From contig CAJQNS010000040.1 in NCBI GenBank assembly GCA_905479735.1, positions 1-39,367 of the forward strand: a stretch of 39,367 nt of DNA, in the 5' to 3' direction. The stretch's first letter is position 1. The number at the start of each line of letters is the position of its first letter. This document shows positions 7,496 through 15,828 of this stretch, one piece after another. A program made the position numbers and the translations under genes. The notes beneath the pieces were generated by a model that saw only the letters and a program-made list of their open reading frames with translations, had not been told where the DNA came from and did no database searches. The DNA is from an uncultured Desulfofustis sp. (GTDB lineage Bacteria; Desulfobacterota; Desulfobulbia; Desulfobulbales; Desulfocapsaceae).

Positions 7496-7675
7496 TTAAG
7501 CTTCTTCAGCAAGACTGTCAAGCAGGGCAACCAACCTCAAGTCTCCTCCGGCGGGTGGTCTCCAGTCCATCTGAATAACTGGAATCTCTGCCTTCCGAAG
7601 ATCTTCGGAAAAACTCTCCAGGCCGATATTGATGACCCGAATTGGCTTTTGCAGCAGCGATTGATATGGTTTCAT
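7496..7675 (-). CDS. 59-residue protein matching the conserved tail segment of FdrA-type subunits
   Basis: Short gene whose ATG (7673-7675) overlaps the allF stop codon as ATGA, with AGGAGG a few bases upstream inside the end of allF, so expression looks translationally coupled. The product contains IRVINIGLESFSEDLRK, then IPVIQMDWRPPAGGD and ends LLDSLAEEA. As I recall, this INxGLESF...DWRPPAGG block is normally carried at the C-terminus of FdrA/AllF proteins, although some homologues carry it beside DUF1116. Here it is an independent cistron between allF and allG. AllF plus this protein (511 + 59 residues) approximates the length of E. coli FdrA. It is probably a separate small subunit or domain of the oxamate carbamoyltransferase complex. 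Confidence that it is coding is high; the role is inferred. Confidence 0.8.
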   Translation of the reverse strand: MKPYQSLLQKPIRVINIGLESFSEDLRKAEIPVIQMDWRPPAGGDLRLVALLDSLAEEA

Positions 7676-9207
7676 GATGCCTCCTTCATATAGTTTTCAC
7701 GGCAGGCGGGTGCAGCGAGCATGGCGACATAACGGGCCGCTTCACTGTTTGAACGGAAGACGGTGATACCGGCGGCGTCCAGAACACTTATCTGGGCTGC
7801 AATATCCTGTGGGTCCTCCGGAGTGCCGATAACAACGGCAACAATCTCAGCAGATAGTTGGCGGCGTTTCCTGAGTGTTTCGATACTCTCGACCAGCTCC
7901 TGCGCCGGATCAAGGTGAGAGCCCTTTCCCAGGACAAGATCGACGAGAACAACCCCGCAGTCAGCCAGATCGCCGGTTTCTGCCAGTTCAATCAATTGCT
8001 CCGTCCGTATTTCCGGGGAAATCATCGGATGAGGACGACCAATTGTGTACTGGTCATCACCAAGATCAACAACAATATGACCAGCATGTTCTTCAAAGGA
8101 TTTGGCCACCGGCCCAAGCTCTTTTGAGAGAAGAAGCTGGGCTTCCTTGGCCAGCGTACCCCCGGTAAAAAGACCGACGACCCTTTTTCCGGCAGCCTTG
8201 TTTCCCCGTTCTTCAAGAAGATCAGAGATACGATCCGGTAAATTAAACGGGACCGGCACATGTTCCCGACCATTTACCCGGCAGACGGCCGTGGCGGCAG
8301 CCTCATCAAGAGTGGCAGTCTGAATAAATGTATTTCCCGGAAGTTCCGCACCCTGGAAACAGCTCACAACGGGAGTGGAAAACTCTGAACAAAGGGCTTC
8401 CAATGCCTTGACAACATCAGCGCTGGGCGGTTTCGACAGCAGAATAATTACCTCGGTAGCAGGGTCTTGCTCAAGCAGTTCAAGGGAATACGTTGTCATT
8501 AGGCCACCGACTTCGCTGCTCAGATCCCGTCCGCCCACACCGATAGCGTGGGAAACGCCCTCCCCGAGCCTATCCAGCTCGCAGACCACGGCCTGGAGGC
8601 CGGTTCCGGAAGCGGCAATGCAGCCAATACGGCCAGATTTGATGATATTTGCAAAACCGAGTCCAACCCCGTTTATATATGCCGTTCCACAATCCGGTCC
8701 CATGAACAGAAGGTTTTTCCGGCGCGCCTTCTTTTTCAAAGAAATTTCATCTGCCAGCGCCACGTTGTCACTGAAGAGAAAAACGTTGAGCCCTTTGTCT
8801 ATGCACTTTGATGCTTCCCGGGCTGCGAATTCGCCGGGAATGGAGAGCGCCGCCAGATTGGCGTCCGGCAGAAATCCGAGAGCCGCATCCAGGGTCCTGG
8901 GCCGGTAATCAAGCTCATTATCCTGTCCTGCATTACGATCTGTAAGCATCGAAAGTGCATCCTGCGTGGTACTCTCAGCACGCTCCTCAGAATCAGCAAC
9001 AACAATGACAATCAAGTCCTGAGGCCCCGCCGCCCGACTCTTCACTGTTGTAAGACCCACCTGGGCCAGAAGATCGTGATTTCCTTCGGTACCCATGAAC
9101 ATTGCCACCTCTGAAATGTCATCCTGCTTCTTCAGCTGACTGGCAACGCGCATCAGGACAACCGAATCGAAATAACTTGATTTGAGTATGTGGGTATTGC
9201 GAGCCAT
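7672..9207 (-). CDS. allF: Oxamate carbamoyltransferase subunit AllF (FdrA family)
   Basis: A 511-residue FdrA-type protein related to the acyl-CoA synthetase/succinyl-CoA ligase fold. Visible blocks: N-terminal SSYFDSVVLMRVASQLKK, then a CoA-binding-like region with LSIPGEFAAREASKCIDKGLNVFLFSDN (about 120-150), LLFMGPDCGTAYINGVGLGFAN (about 170-190), IAASGTGLQAV and IGVGGRDLSSEVGG (about 200-230), and a second Rossmann-like part with GLFTGGTLAKEAQ and DLGDDQYTIGRPHPMISPE. I choose ATG at 9207 because AAGGA lies 6 bases before it; an ATG two codons upstream touches the site directly. It lacks the usual C-terminal INxGLESF/DWRPPAGG segment, which is encoded by the next, overlapping gene. It follows the FAH gene by 23 bases. 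Confidence 0.9.
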   Translation of the reverse strand: MARNTHILKSSYFDSVVLMRVASQLKKQDDISEVAMFMGTEGNHDLLAQVGLTTVKSRAAGPQDLIVIVVADSEERAESTTQDALSMLTDRNAGQDNELDYRPRTLDAALGFLPDANLAALSIPGEFAAREASKCIDKGLNVFLFSDNVALADEISLKKKARRKNLLFMGPDCGTAYINGVGLGFANIIKSGRIGCIAASGTGLQAVVCELDRLGEGVSHAIGVGGRDLSSEVGGLMTTYSLELLEQDPATEVIILLSKPPSADVVKALEALCSEFSTPVVSCFQGAELPGNTFIQTATLDEAAATAVCRVNGREHVPVPFNLPDRISDLLEERGNKAAGKRVVGLFTGGTLAKEAQLLLSKELGPVAKSFEEHAGHIVVDLGDDQYTIGRPHPMISPEIRTEQLIELAETGDLADCGVVLVDLVLGKGSHLDPAQELVESIETLRKRRQLSAEIVAVVIGTPEDPQDIAAQISVLDAAGITVFRSNSEAARYVAMLAAPACRENYMKEAS

Positions 9208-9230
9208 GTGCATTCCTTATGATTGATATC

Positions 9231-9995
9231 TTATCTGCCGGCCTGTACCGGATTCGATAATCGACCGATACCGTCGATCTCTACCTCAACGGTATCGCCA
9301 GATTTCAACGGACCGATCCCCGCCGGTGTGCCGGTGATCAACAGATCGCCCGGCCAGAGGGTCATAAACGAGGACAGGAAACTGAGTATCTGGTTTAAGG
9401 AGAAAACCGTGTTTCCGGTATTGTCCTCCTGGACTAATTCTCCATTCCGGTACGTCCTGATTATCGCATTGTCAGGATCAAGATCGGTGCTGATCCATGG
9501 CCCGCAGGGACCAAAGGCATCACAGCACTTGCTGACATCCTGATTGATCAAGCCGCTGCTGCCTATATTCCTCTCGGTTACATCGTTGAAACAGGTATAA
9601 CCGAAGATATGCTCACGAACTGACTCTTCGGCCACATACTTCATTTTCCTGCCGATAATTACGCCGAGTTCCCCCTCATAATCCACCCGGGTCGCCCAGT
9701 GAGGAATAACGACCGGTTCCATATGGCCGATAATTGACCTGCCGGGCTTAAAGAAAATAGCCGGCCTCTCCGGCGGGTCCACCGCCATTTCCTTCACATG
9801 GCCCGTGTAGTTGCGTCCAAGCCCGACTATAAGCGGTGGTTCCACCGGGGCTAAAAGAGTCACGTCCTCGAAGGATAAACGCTCTCCGGTCAACTCGATC
9901 TGGTTAAAAATGTCTTCACGGATCAGTTGAATGGTTTGCTCCTCAATGATCCCGAAGCACACCTTGTCCCCGTAGGTGAACCGGCCAATCAACAT
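9231..9995 (-). CDS. Fumarylacetoacetate hydrolase (FAH) family protein
   Basis: A 254-residue single-domain FAH-fold protein. The family core is clear: VGLGRNYTGHVKEM (about 57-70), PAIFFKPGRSIIGH, then the metal ligands E107 and E109 in RVDYEGELGVIIGR and D138 in GYTCFNDVTERN, and the closing WPGDLLITGTPAGIGPL. Members hydrolyse C-C bonds of acylpyruvates, decarboxylate, or tautomerise oxaloacetate. The start is ATG at 9995 with GGAGG just upstream; it overlaps the allH stop by 7 bases, so it belongs firmly to the operon. No acylpyruvate pathway is visible, so its substrate is probably a small 2-oxo acid, oxalurate/oxamate-like compound or oxaloacetate. Family confident, reaction unknown. 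Confidence 0.85.
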   Translation of the reverse strand: MLIGRFTYGDKVCFGIIEEQTIQLIREDIFNQIELTGERLSFEDVTLLAPVEPPLIVGLGRNYTGHVKEMAVDPPERPAIFFKPGRSIIGHMEPVVIPHWATRVDYEGELGVIIGRKMKYVAEESVREHIFGYTCFNDVTERNIGSSGLINQDVSKCCDAFGPCGPWISTDLDPDNAIIRTYRNGELVQEDNTGNTVFSLNQILSFLSSFMTLWPGDLLITGTPAGIGPLKSGDTVEVEIDGIGRLSNPVQAGR

Positions 9996-10984
9996 AGGGC
10001 CTCCGATGCGCAATTACTTATTTGATTCGTGTCCGTCAGAGCAATGCTGATGCCAAAAACGATACCTGCGATGGTATCCCAGCCGGACGTTCCCCCCAAC
10101 TGACCAACTCGCTTCAAAAGCGAACCCAGTTCATGAGAATCCTCCCGGCCAATCGCCTCGAGGAACAGGTAATATGGTTCAGCCGCAAGTCCCTCGGCCA
10201 GTGCCCGGTAAAAATTGAGACTGATTTCAGACACCCTGCCGCGGGCTGAACGATAGAAATAATCCGCCAGGCTGGCGGCCTCCTCCTGTCTATCCGCTTT
10301 ATAGAGCCCCATCACGATCCCTCCCAGGAAATCATCGCCTGAAGGAGTCAAGCCGGGACCGAGCCCAATAAGACGCACCAGTCCTTCACCAAAAGAAGGA
10401 TTGAGCTTCCCCGAGGGAAGCAGGACAGGCAGATGGCAGACCCTGGAGGTAGCCTCGACAAAACGGGTATTCAATGCCTCATTCAAGCTACAGGATAGTC
10501 TTCCTAATTTATGCACGTTCAGCGGAAAGAAGCTCGATATGACCATTCCCAGGCTCTGGGGCGGAGCATCAGATAATGCCTTGCCTGCGATCCAGGTAAT
10601 ATCACTGAGCAGTTTTTCACCCGAGCCATTGATCGTAGACAGGGATTTTCTCCAGACCGAGGCACCGTGCAGATCAAAATTTACCCCGTCTCCTTCAAGC
10701 AGCAATTGATGTTTCCTAAACTGGAGGCTGGATCCGTTTGCCAGAATATTCACGGGCCAGAAACTGCCAGCCGAGCACAGGAGGGTGAATGGCCCTTGGC
10801 CGATCTCCGCCTGGCCGATACAGATAATGTTGTCCCTGTTGTCTCGACAATAAAAACTGCGCCCAAAGGTGGCGACCACCTGCCACTCTTGCATACGAAA
10901 GAGGCTGCTGAGCGCCATGGAGCCCAGGGAGACAACCTGAACCCTGCGCTTCATTATCGCTTTTGGGACGGAGCTTATCATCAT
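9989..10984 (-). CDS. allH: Oxamate carbamoyltransferase subunit AllH (YlbF/DUF2877 family)
   Basis: A 331-residue DUF2877 protein, somewhat longer than E. coli YlbF. The signature GLGPGLTPSGDDFLGG is present at about residues 208-223 and is followed by a conserved helical C-terminal half ending near LGGTSGWDTIAGIVFGI. The gene overlaps the carbamate kinase stop by 4 bases and its own stop overlaps the FAH start. With AllF and AllG it makes the oxamate carbamoyltransferase. The start could be ATG at 10984 or an internal ATG at 10954 (MKRRVQVV...); coupling to the kinase stop favours the first. The N-terminal half is little conserved. Confidence 0.85.
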   Translation of the reverse strand: MMISSVPKAIMKRRVQVVSLGSMALSSLFRMQEWQVVATFGRSFYCRDNRDNIICIGQAEIGQGPFTLLCSAGSFWPVNILANGSSLQFRKHQLLLEGDGVNFDLHGASVWRKSLSTINGSGEKLLSDITWIAGKALSDAPPQSLGMVISSFFPLNVHKLGRLSCSLNEALNTRFVEATSRVCHLPVLLPSGKLNPSFGEGLVRLIGLGPGLTPSGDDFLGGIVMGLYKADRQEEAASLADYFYRSARGRVSEISLNFYRALAEGLAAEPYYLFLEAIGREDSHELGSLLKRVGQLGGTSGWDTIAGIVFGISIALTDTNQISNCASEALC

Positions 10985-11946
10985 CTTTGTACGTGTGTAC
11001 CTGTCTGCCCGAGCAAAGCCTCATAGGCCTTATCAAGATGAGCAATTATGGCCCGCTTTCCGCCGTCTTCAATAAACTGAATCACGGCTTCCACTTTCGG
11101 CCCCATACTTCCTGCTGAGAAATGGCCTTGGGCCAGATACGTTTTAAGCTCTTCAAGGGAAACATGAGAGAGGTTCTGTTCTTTGTCCGTGCCAAAATGG
11201 ATTGCAACGTGGCTGACCGAAGTCAGGATAAGCAACTGGTCAATATCAAGTTCCCGAGCCAGCAGTATGGCCGTCCGATCCTTGTCGACAACGGCCTCTA
11301 CTCCTGAGACGTTCCCACCTGAGTCGGCGATAACCGGGATACCGCCTCCCCCGCCGGTGATCACAATGACACCGCTCCGGGCCAGGTTCTTGATCACATC
11401 GATATTGAGGATATTCAGTGGATGTGGAGAGGGGACGACCATCCGCCAGCCTCTGTTGGCATCCTCTTTCATGTTCCAGTTAAACTCAGCACGCAGATCC
11501 TCTGCCTCTGCCTCCGAAAAGAAATAACCAAGCGGTTTATCCGGATTTTCAAAAGCCGGGTCGTCGGGATCGACCTCCACCTCGCAGATGATACTGGTAA
11601 CCGCACGGTCCACCCCGGCGGCTTGTAAAGAGTTCTGCATTGTCTGCATAAGTACATAGGATATGCCGCCCTGACTGTTGGCAACACAGATGTCAAGAGG
11701 CATACTGGCCACACGCTTACTGGCGATCGCCTGCCTCATCAGAACCTTCCCGACTCCGGGGCCATTGCCATGGGTTATGACGAGTTGTGGAATATCTTTT
11801 AAAAGCGGCAGCAGAGAATGTGACGCCTCGGCCGCGATCTCGAACTGTTCTTCGCCGGTTCCCTTGATCCCGGCGGGATGAATCGCATTTCCGCCAAGGG
11901 CAACGATAAGCTTGTCGGGTAAAGATCTTTGGGCGGTATTCGGCAT
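10981..11946 (-). CDS. allK: Carbamate kinase (AllK/ArcC family)
   Basis: A 321-residue amino-acid-kinase-fold enzyme. The motifs of carbamate kinase are clear: LIVALGGNAIHPAG near the N-terminus (about 13-26), VITHGNGPGVGKVL (about 57-70), MPLDICVANSQGGISY (about 82-97), RMVVPSPHPLNIL (about 168-180), VIVITGGGGGIPV (about 193-205), VEAVVDKDRTAILLA (about 216-230), LTSV, and GSMGPKVEAVIQFIE (about 280-294). It transfers phosphate from carbamoyl phosphate to ADP, giving ATP and carbamate, which decomposes to ammonia and CO2. Lying 5 bases after DctM and overlapping allH, it is placed to harvest carbamoyl phosphate made by AllFGH; no arginine deiminase or ornithine carbamoyltransferase gene is nearby. 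This makes the operon an ATP-yielding fermentation-type module. Confidence 0.92.
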   Translation of the reverse strand: MPNTAQRSLPDKLIVALGGNAIHPAGIKGTGEEQFEIAAEASHSLLPLLKDIPQLVITHGNGPGVGKVLMRQAIASKRVASMPLDICVANSQGGISYVLMQTMQNSLQAAGVDRAVTSIICEVEVDPDDPAFENPDKPLGYFFSEAEAEDLRAEFNWNMKEDANRGWRMVVPSPHPLNILNIDVIKNLARSGVIVITGGGGGIPVIADSGGNVSGVEAVVDKDRTAILLARELDIDQLLILTSVSHVAIHFGTDKEQNLSHVSLEELKTYLAQGHFSAGSMGPKVEAVIQFIEDGGKRAIIAHLDKAYEALLGQTGTHVQR

Positions 11947-11951
11947 CTTCC

Positions 11952-13247
11952 TTACCCTCTCATTTTCGCTGGCAACCAGGTAACCAACTCTGGAAGAAAA
12001 ATCAGCAACACGGTAAACGCCAGCATTATTGCCGCAAACGGTAAAGCTCCCCAGATGACGTCGGACAGTGGGCCTTTATCACTCCGGACACTCTGGATAA
12101 CAAAGAGGTTCATGCCCATCGGCGGTGTTATCATCGCAACTTCGCTCATCAGAACGATGAAAATGCCAAACCAGATCGGATCAGCCCCGGCCGCGGTCAT
12201 GATTGGATAGGCTATCGGGATGGTTGCAACCTGGATGGAAAGTACATCAAGAAACATGCCGAGTACGATGTAGAACAGGATCATCACAAACGTCAACTGG
12301 GTCAGACTCAGATTCAGCGACATCACGTTGCGGGTCAACAGTTCCGCCACTCCAAGCAGACTCAGGGTCAGATTCAGGATAAATGCTGCAGTTATTATCA
12401 GAATTATCATTCCGGTAAGCTGAGCAGTGTTGACAAAGCACCTGTGCAGCATATTGAAAGTGAGTCTGCCTGATTTCCAGGCAAAAAAAAGTGCGGTCAT
12501 GATTCCCAGAGCTGCCGACTCGGTCGGGGTTGCAAAGCCGAAATAGATACTGCCCATAACGATAAAGAAAATCATCAACGGTGGTACCATATCGGGAAGG
12601 GCCTGGAAGCGTTCTGTCCATGAGACCTTGAGTGTTCCTGTATTACCGAGATAGATACTGGCTATCATCAGATAAACAATAAATCCGAGCGTCAACAAAA
12701 TACCTGGTATGACACCAGCGACAAAGAGCTGGCTGATTGAATTATTGGTTAGGCTTCCATAAATAATCAAGGCGATGCTCGGCGGTATTAGTATCCCCAT
12801 GGTCCCGCCTGCCGCCAATGAACCCAAAGAGAGTTTTTTAGAAAATCCTCGCTCTTCAAGTGCGGGCAAAGCGACGGTTCCGACTGTCGCTGCACAGGCC
12901 ACAGAAGAACCTGTAGTAGCCGAGAACAAGGCACAGCAGCCGATATTTGTATGCAGCAGATTGCCTGGCATCCAGCCCATCCATTTCGCCAGTGACTCAT
13001 ACATCTTGTCGGCTATACCTGATCGAAGAAGTATCTCCCCCATCAGAATGAACAGAGGTACTGCTGTTAAAATAAATGAATTGTGTACTCCCCAGGTGAC
13101 ACTTCCAATAGAATTCATGAATGGCAGGCCAAAGACAAGGAGACCGCCGACAACACCTATGATTGCCATAACCGAAGAAATTGGGATTCCAAGAAATAGA
13201 AGGCCCAGACCAGCAAGAAAAAATATAATAATAACTGAAATTGGCAT
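11952..13247 (-). CDS. dctM: TRAP transporter large permease (DctM)
   Basis: A 431-residue membrane protein with about 12 to 13 transmembrane segments, the normal length for DctM. The N-terminal FFLAGLGLLFLGIPISSVMA, the CALFSATTGSSVACAATVGTVALPALEERGFSKKLSLGSLAAGGTMGILIPPSIALIIYG block (about residues 108-167, typical of the DctM signature) and the C-terminal GMFLDVLSIQVATIPIAYPI stretch identify it. It carries sodium- or proton-coupled import of the compound delivered by DctP, together with DctQ. The ATG has AAGG upstream. It starts 17 bases after dctQ and ends 5 bases before the carbamate kinase gene. Confidence 0.93.
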   Translation of the reverse strand: MPISVIIIFFLAGLGLLFLGIPISSVMAIIGVVGGLLVFGLPFMNSIGSVTWGVHNSFILTAVPLFILMGEILLRSGIADKMYESLAKWMGWMPGNLLHTNIGCCALFSATTGSSVACAATVGTVALPALEERGFSKKLSLGSLAAGGTMGILIPPSIALIIYGSLTNNSISQLFVAGVIPGILLTLGFIVYLMIASIYLGNTGTLKVSWTERFQALPDMVPPLMIFFIVMGSIYFGFATPTESAALGIMTALFFAWKSGRLTFNMLHRCFVNTAQLTGMIILIITAAFILNLTLSLLGVAELLTRNVMSLNLSLTQLTFVMILFYIVLGMFLDVLSIQVATIPIAYPIMTAAGADPIWFGIFIVLMSEVAMITPPMGMNLFVIQSVRSDKGPLSDVIWGALPFAAIMLAFTVLLIFLPELVTWLPAKMRG

Positions 13248-13264
13248 GTTCTTTTTACCTTCTT

Positions 13265-13828
13265 TTAACGATGATGTAGGTCTTCCAATTCTTCTTTAAC
13301 TTCGTCAGCAGATCCTTTGGGCTGAAATAAAATTCGCAAATCATCCAAACGTCCAGTAAGGAGTAGCCGTGTAGCGCTGTAGAGATAATACAAAGCCAGA
13401 AAAGAGAACAGCACCAGACCTAAACACCAGAAAAATTGAGGGTATTTCAGAGGTGTTGCCCAAGGGGTGGGTGCGGTACTCCCATAACTGATAGTCTCCT
13501 TAAGTACACCGAATGAAGAATAGGCCAGCAGAACGGCCAAAAACACGATAGAAAGCTGTGCTGACCAGTTTAGAATGGCCTGCATCTTTTGGGGAAATTT
13601 ATAGTGAATAAGGTCGATTCGTATATGACTATTTCCAATGAGAGCGACACAAAATGCTATGGACGATGTGATCGCCAGGACATAGCCACCTAATTCGTCT
13701 GCTCCCTGAAGTGATGTTGAGAAAAGTTTGCGCAGTATCACTTCTATACTGATAAATACAGAGAGTGCAATGCAGAGATAGCCAAAGATACAGCTGCTGA
13801 AATATGAAATCCTTTTTTGCATTTGCAT
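13265..13828 (-). CDS. dctQ: TRAP transporter small permease (DctQ)
   Basis: A 187-residue protein with four predicted membrane helices (about residues 12-32, 47-68, 87-108, 131-155), as expected for DctQ. The conserved stretch ELGGYVLAITSSIAFCVALIGNSHIRIDLI (about 41-70) fits the family. The C-terminal tail is charged and cytoplasmic. The gene lies between an intercistronic hairpin and dctM. Its ribosome-binding site is weak, consistent with lower expression than dctP. Confidence 0.88.
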   Translation of the reverse strand: MQMQKRISYFSSCIFGYLCIALSVFISIEVILRKLFSTSLQGADELGGYVLAITSSIAFCVALIGNSHIRIDLIHYKFPQKMQAILNWSAQLSIVFLAVLLAYSSFGVLKETISYGSTAPTPWATPLKYPQFFWCLGLVLFSFLALYYLYSATRLLLTGRLDDLRILFQPKGSADEVKEELEDLHHR

Positions 13829-13841
13829 ACCGAGCTCACAT

Positions 13842-13885
13842 AAAAAAAGTCGAGCCGGCCAGTTGGCGGACTGACCGGTTCAACT
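13842..13885 (-). terminator. Hairpin with T-tract between dctP and dctQ (attenuator-type terminator)
   Basis: Reading the minus strand after the dctP stop there is a stem of about 17 bp with a few mismatches (arms AAGTTGAACCGGTCAGT and AACTGGCCGGCTCGACTT around a CCGCC loop), followed immediately by TTTTTTT. This is a good rho-independent terminator inside the operon, 11 bases after dctP. Partial termination here would yield more binding protein than permease and enzymes. Confidence 0.75.
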
Positions 13886-13895
13886 TGGTTTGGTC

Positions 13896-14936
13896 TTACT
13901 TAATCCCGGTTATCGGGCCGAGGATTTCTTTCCACTTATCCGCGCAACCAGGATAAGTTTTTTCGCAGGTTTCGGACCAGGCAGGGAAGGAAATTTTCTC
14001 AACAGCATTGGCGACCAGTGCCAAATCCGCATCAGTTACCGGAACCGGTTTCATGTTGTACTTGGTGACCGTCGTGCATGGTTCTTCACCGACGTTGCAA
14101 CGCAGTGCATCCTCAAACAGTTCTTCTGAGTATACCCAGATATCTTCAACGAGAGCATCGAAAGCCGCCTGTAATTTCTGCTGCTCGTCAGCAGAAAGAT
14201 TGTTCCAGCTATTCATGTTCATTGCGTAGCCGTTAAACCCAACCTGGAAACCAATGGGCATGAAGTATTCGGTTACTTCCGGCCAACCAGCAGAGTTTGC
14301 CGAACTGGCACCAGTGATTGCACATTCTGTTACACCACGAGCAAGAGCTTGTTGCACTTCAGAAAACCCAATTGGAACCGGTGTGGCGCCAAGACTTTCG
14401 ACAAATTGGGCGAGACTCTGATCATAAACACGGACTTTCTTACCCTGAATATCTTTCAGGCCTGAAATTTCAGGTTTACAGAAGAGAACCTGGGGTCCAA
14501 ATGGCCAGAGACCAAGGAGCTGTGCATCAAACTTCTCTTTGATACGTGCCGCGAAATGCGGTTTGTATGCTTCATAAACTTTTCGGGCTGTTTTATAGTC
14601 AGGGTTCAGACCGACAAGATCCTGGCCCAACAGAAACACCTCGTCGCGAGCCGCCTGGGCAGTCCGGATTGAGACGATATCAAACAGACCGTTTTTCAGC
14701 ACACGCAGCGTCTCTTCCGACTTCAGACCGGTCACATCGATTGGTTTATAATTAGCATCGATGTCAAGCCCGGTATTCTTTGCAAAGTTCTCGAAAAAGG
14801 GCTGTTCCTTGTTCTTCTGAATAAGTCCGGTGGCCAGGGGCTGCCCCAGGACATTCAGGCTGTTTCCCGCAGCAAAAGAAAAGCTTGCCGTAGCAATCAA
14901 GCCTAACGTCAGTACGGCACTGGTAAGTCGTTTCAT
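13896..14936 (-). CDS. dctP: TRAP transporter periplasmic substrate-binding protein (DctP family)
   Basis: A 346-residue secreted binding protein. Residues 1-22/23 form a signal peptide (KR then a hydrophobic stretch ending SFAA). The mature part has the DctP family pattern, with L-x-G-x-W-style core strands, the IQGKKVRVYDQS segment that supplies the carboxylate-binding arginine (R169), and GVTECAITGASSANSAGWPEVTEYF near the hinge. Four to six cysteines in the C-terminal half (RCNVGEEPC and ETCEKTYPGC) suggest disulfides. It captures a carboxylate in the periplasm for DctQM; by context a ureide acid such as oxalurate, ureidoglycolate or allantoate. A strong AAGGAG site precedes the ATG. It is the first structural gene after the regulator. 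Confidence 0.92.
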   Translation of the reverse strand: MKRLTSAVLTLGLIATASFSFAAGNSLNVLGQPLATGLIQKNKEQPFFENFAKNTGLDIDANYKPIDVTGLKSEETLRVLKNGLFDIVSIRTAQAARDEVFLLGQDLVGLNPDYKTARKVYEAYKPHFAARIKEKFDAQLLGLWPFGPQVLFCKPEISGLKDIQGKKVRVYDQSLAQFVESLGATPVPIGFSEVQQALARGVTECAITGASSANSAGWPEVTEYFMPIGFQVGFNGYAMNMNSWNNLSADEQQKLQAAFDALVEDIWVYSEELFEDALRCNVGEEPCTTVTKYNMKPVPVTDADLALVANAVEKISFPAWSETCEKTYPGCADKWKEILGPITGIK

Positions 14937-14994
14937 TGTTTTTTCTCCTTATGTGTCGGGCTGATGACGATCATCACTAAAAGGCGCCCACCTT

Positions 14995-15696
14995 TTAATG
15001 ATTTTTTTTAGCAGCAAGTATGTTTGCCACTGCTTCTGAAACATCGTTCACATGTTTTTCGGTCAGTTCCTTGAGTTTTTTCTTATCGCCATTCTTCAGC
15101 AGTTCAATCATCTGTGTATGTTCTTTCACGCCGCGCAACCGATGTTTTTTATCTTCAAGCGAAAATGGCCGGAAACGAAGAATCGGGAGCCTGACAATCT
15201 CGAGAATCTTGTTCAGATAGGTGCTTCTGGCGGCGTTACAGATGATATCGTGAAAAATCGTGTTCAGACGGCTCAGTTCTGCAAGGTCAATTTTTTGACC
15301 GTTACTCTCGGCAATCGTCATTTCTTCGGCCAAGCTGACAATGCGTTCGAGTTCCTCGATCTCTTCTTTGTTTATCTTGGTGCAAGCGACTTCAACCGCA
15401 TGCATTTCAAGGACAGCCCTGAGGGCAGAAATTTCCTTTAACTCTTCAAGCGATAGATCGGTGACACGGACCCCGCCTTGCGGGATACGCTCCACAAGGC
15501 CATCCTGTTGAAGTAGCCGAAATGCTTCTCTTACGGGTGTTCTACTTACCTTGAGTGATTCACTGACAGCGACTTCAAGCAGACGCTCACCCGGCATCAG
15601 GTCCTGTTTAAGAATACGTTTTCTCAACAGGTCGTAAACTTGTTCGGCAATTGTTCGCGGCGTCTGGACCAACTCTCCTGACAGTTCAGCGCACAT
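14995..15696 (-). CDS. GntR/FadR-subfamily transcriptional regulator (FCD domain)
   Basis: A 233-residue regulator. Residues about 14-78 form the GntR winged helix (RTIAEQVYDLLRKRIL, PGERLLEVAVSESLKVSRTPVREAFRLLQQDGLVE), and about 85-225 an all-helical FCD ligand-binding domain with the expected metal/ligand region (HDIICNAARSTYLNKIL). It is the first gene of the minus-strand operon, 58 bases ahead of dctP, so it most likely controls the operon and itself through the palindrome centred at about 15,811. The effector is probably the imported acid or a breakdown product. The start ATG at 15696 follows AAGGA. Confidence 0.88.
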   Translation of the reverse strand: MCAELSGELVQTPRTIAEQVYDLLRKRILKQDLMPGERLLEVAVSESLKVSRTPVREAFRLLQQDGLVERIPQGGVRVTDLSLEELKEISALRAVLEMHAVEVACTKINKEEIEELERIVSLAEEMTIAESNGQKIDLAELSRLNTIFHDIICNAARSTYLNKILEIVRLPILRFRPFSLEDKKHRLRGVKEHTQMIELLKNGDKKKLKELTEKHVNDVSEAVANILAAKKNH

Positions 15697-15794
15697 AGCA
15701 AAAATCCTTTTTCGAAAATTTCTCTTAACAGACCGAAGCCAACCTCAAGGTCTGATCGGCCAAGTTTGATTATGCGTCATAGTGTCACCGACCC

Positions 15795-15828
15795 ATTAAT
15801 GTATTCTTGTATACAGGAATACATTAAT
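15795..15828. promoter_or_regulatory. 34-bp operator palindrome upstream of the GntR gene
   Basis: Arms ATTAATGTATTC and GAATACATTAAT surround TTGTATACAG; only one base pair of the 17 is mismatched. The core TTGTATACA is of the kind bound by FadR-subfamily GntR proteins (half-site TGTATAC). It lies about 100 bases upstream of the regulator's start codon and overlaps the proposed -10 box, which suits repression. Confidence 0.7.

Noticed and set aside
7858-8908. Several long plus-strand open frames opposite allF and allG
   Set aside because: They mirror the GC-rich third positions of the minus-strand genes. Composition is Ser/Arg/Pro-rich and no motif is seen.
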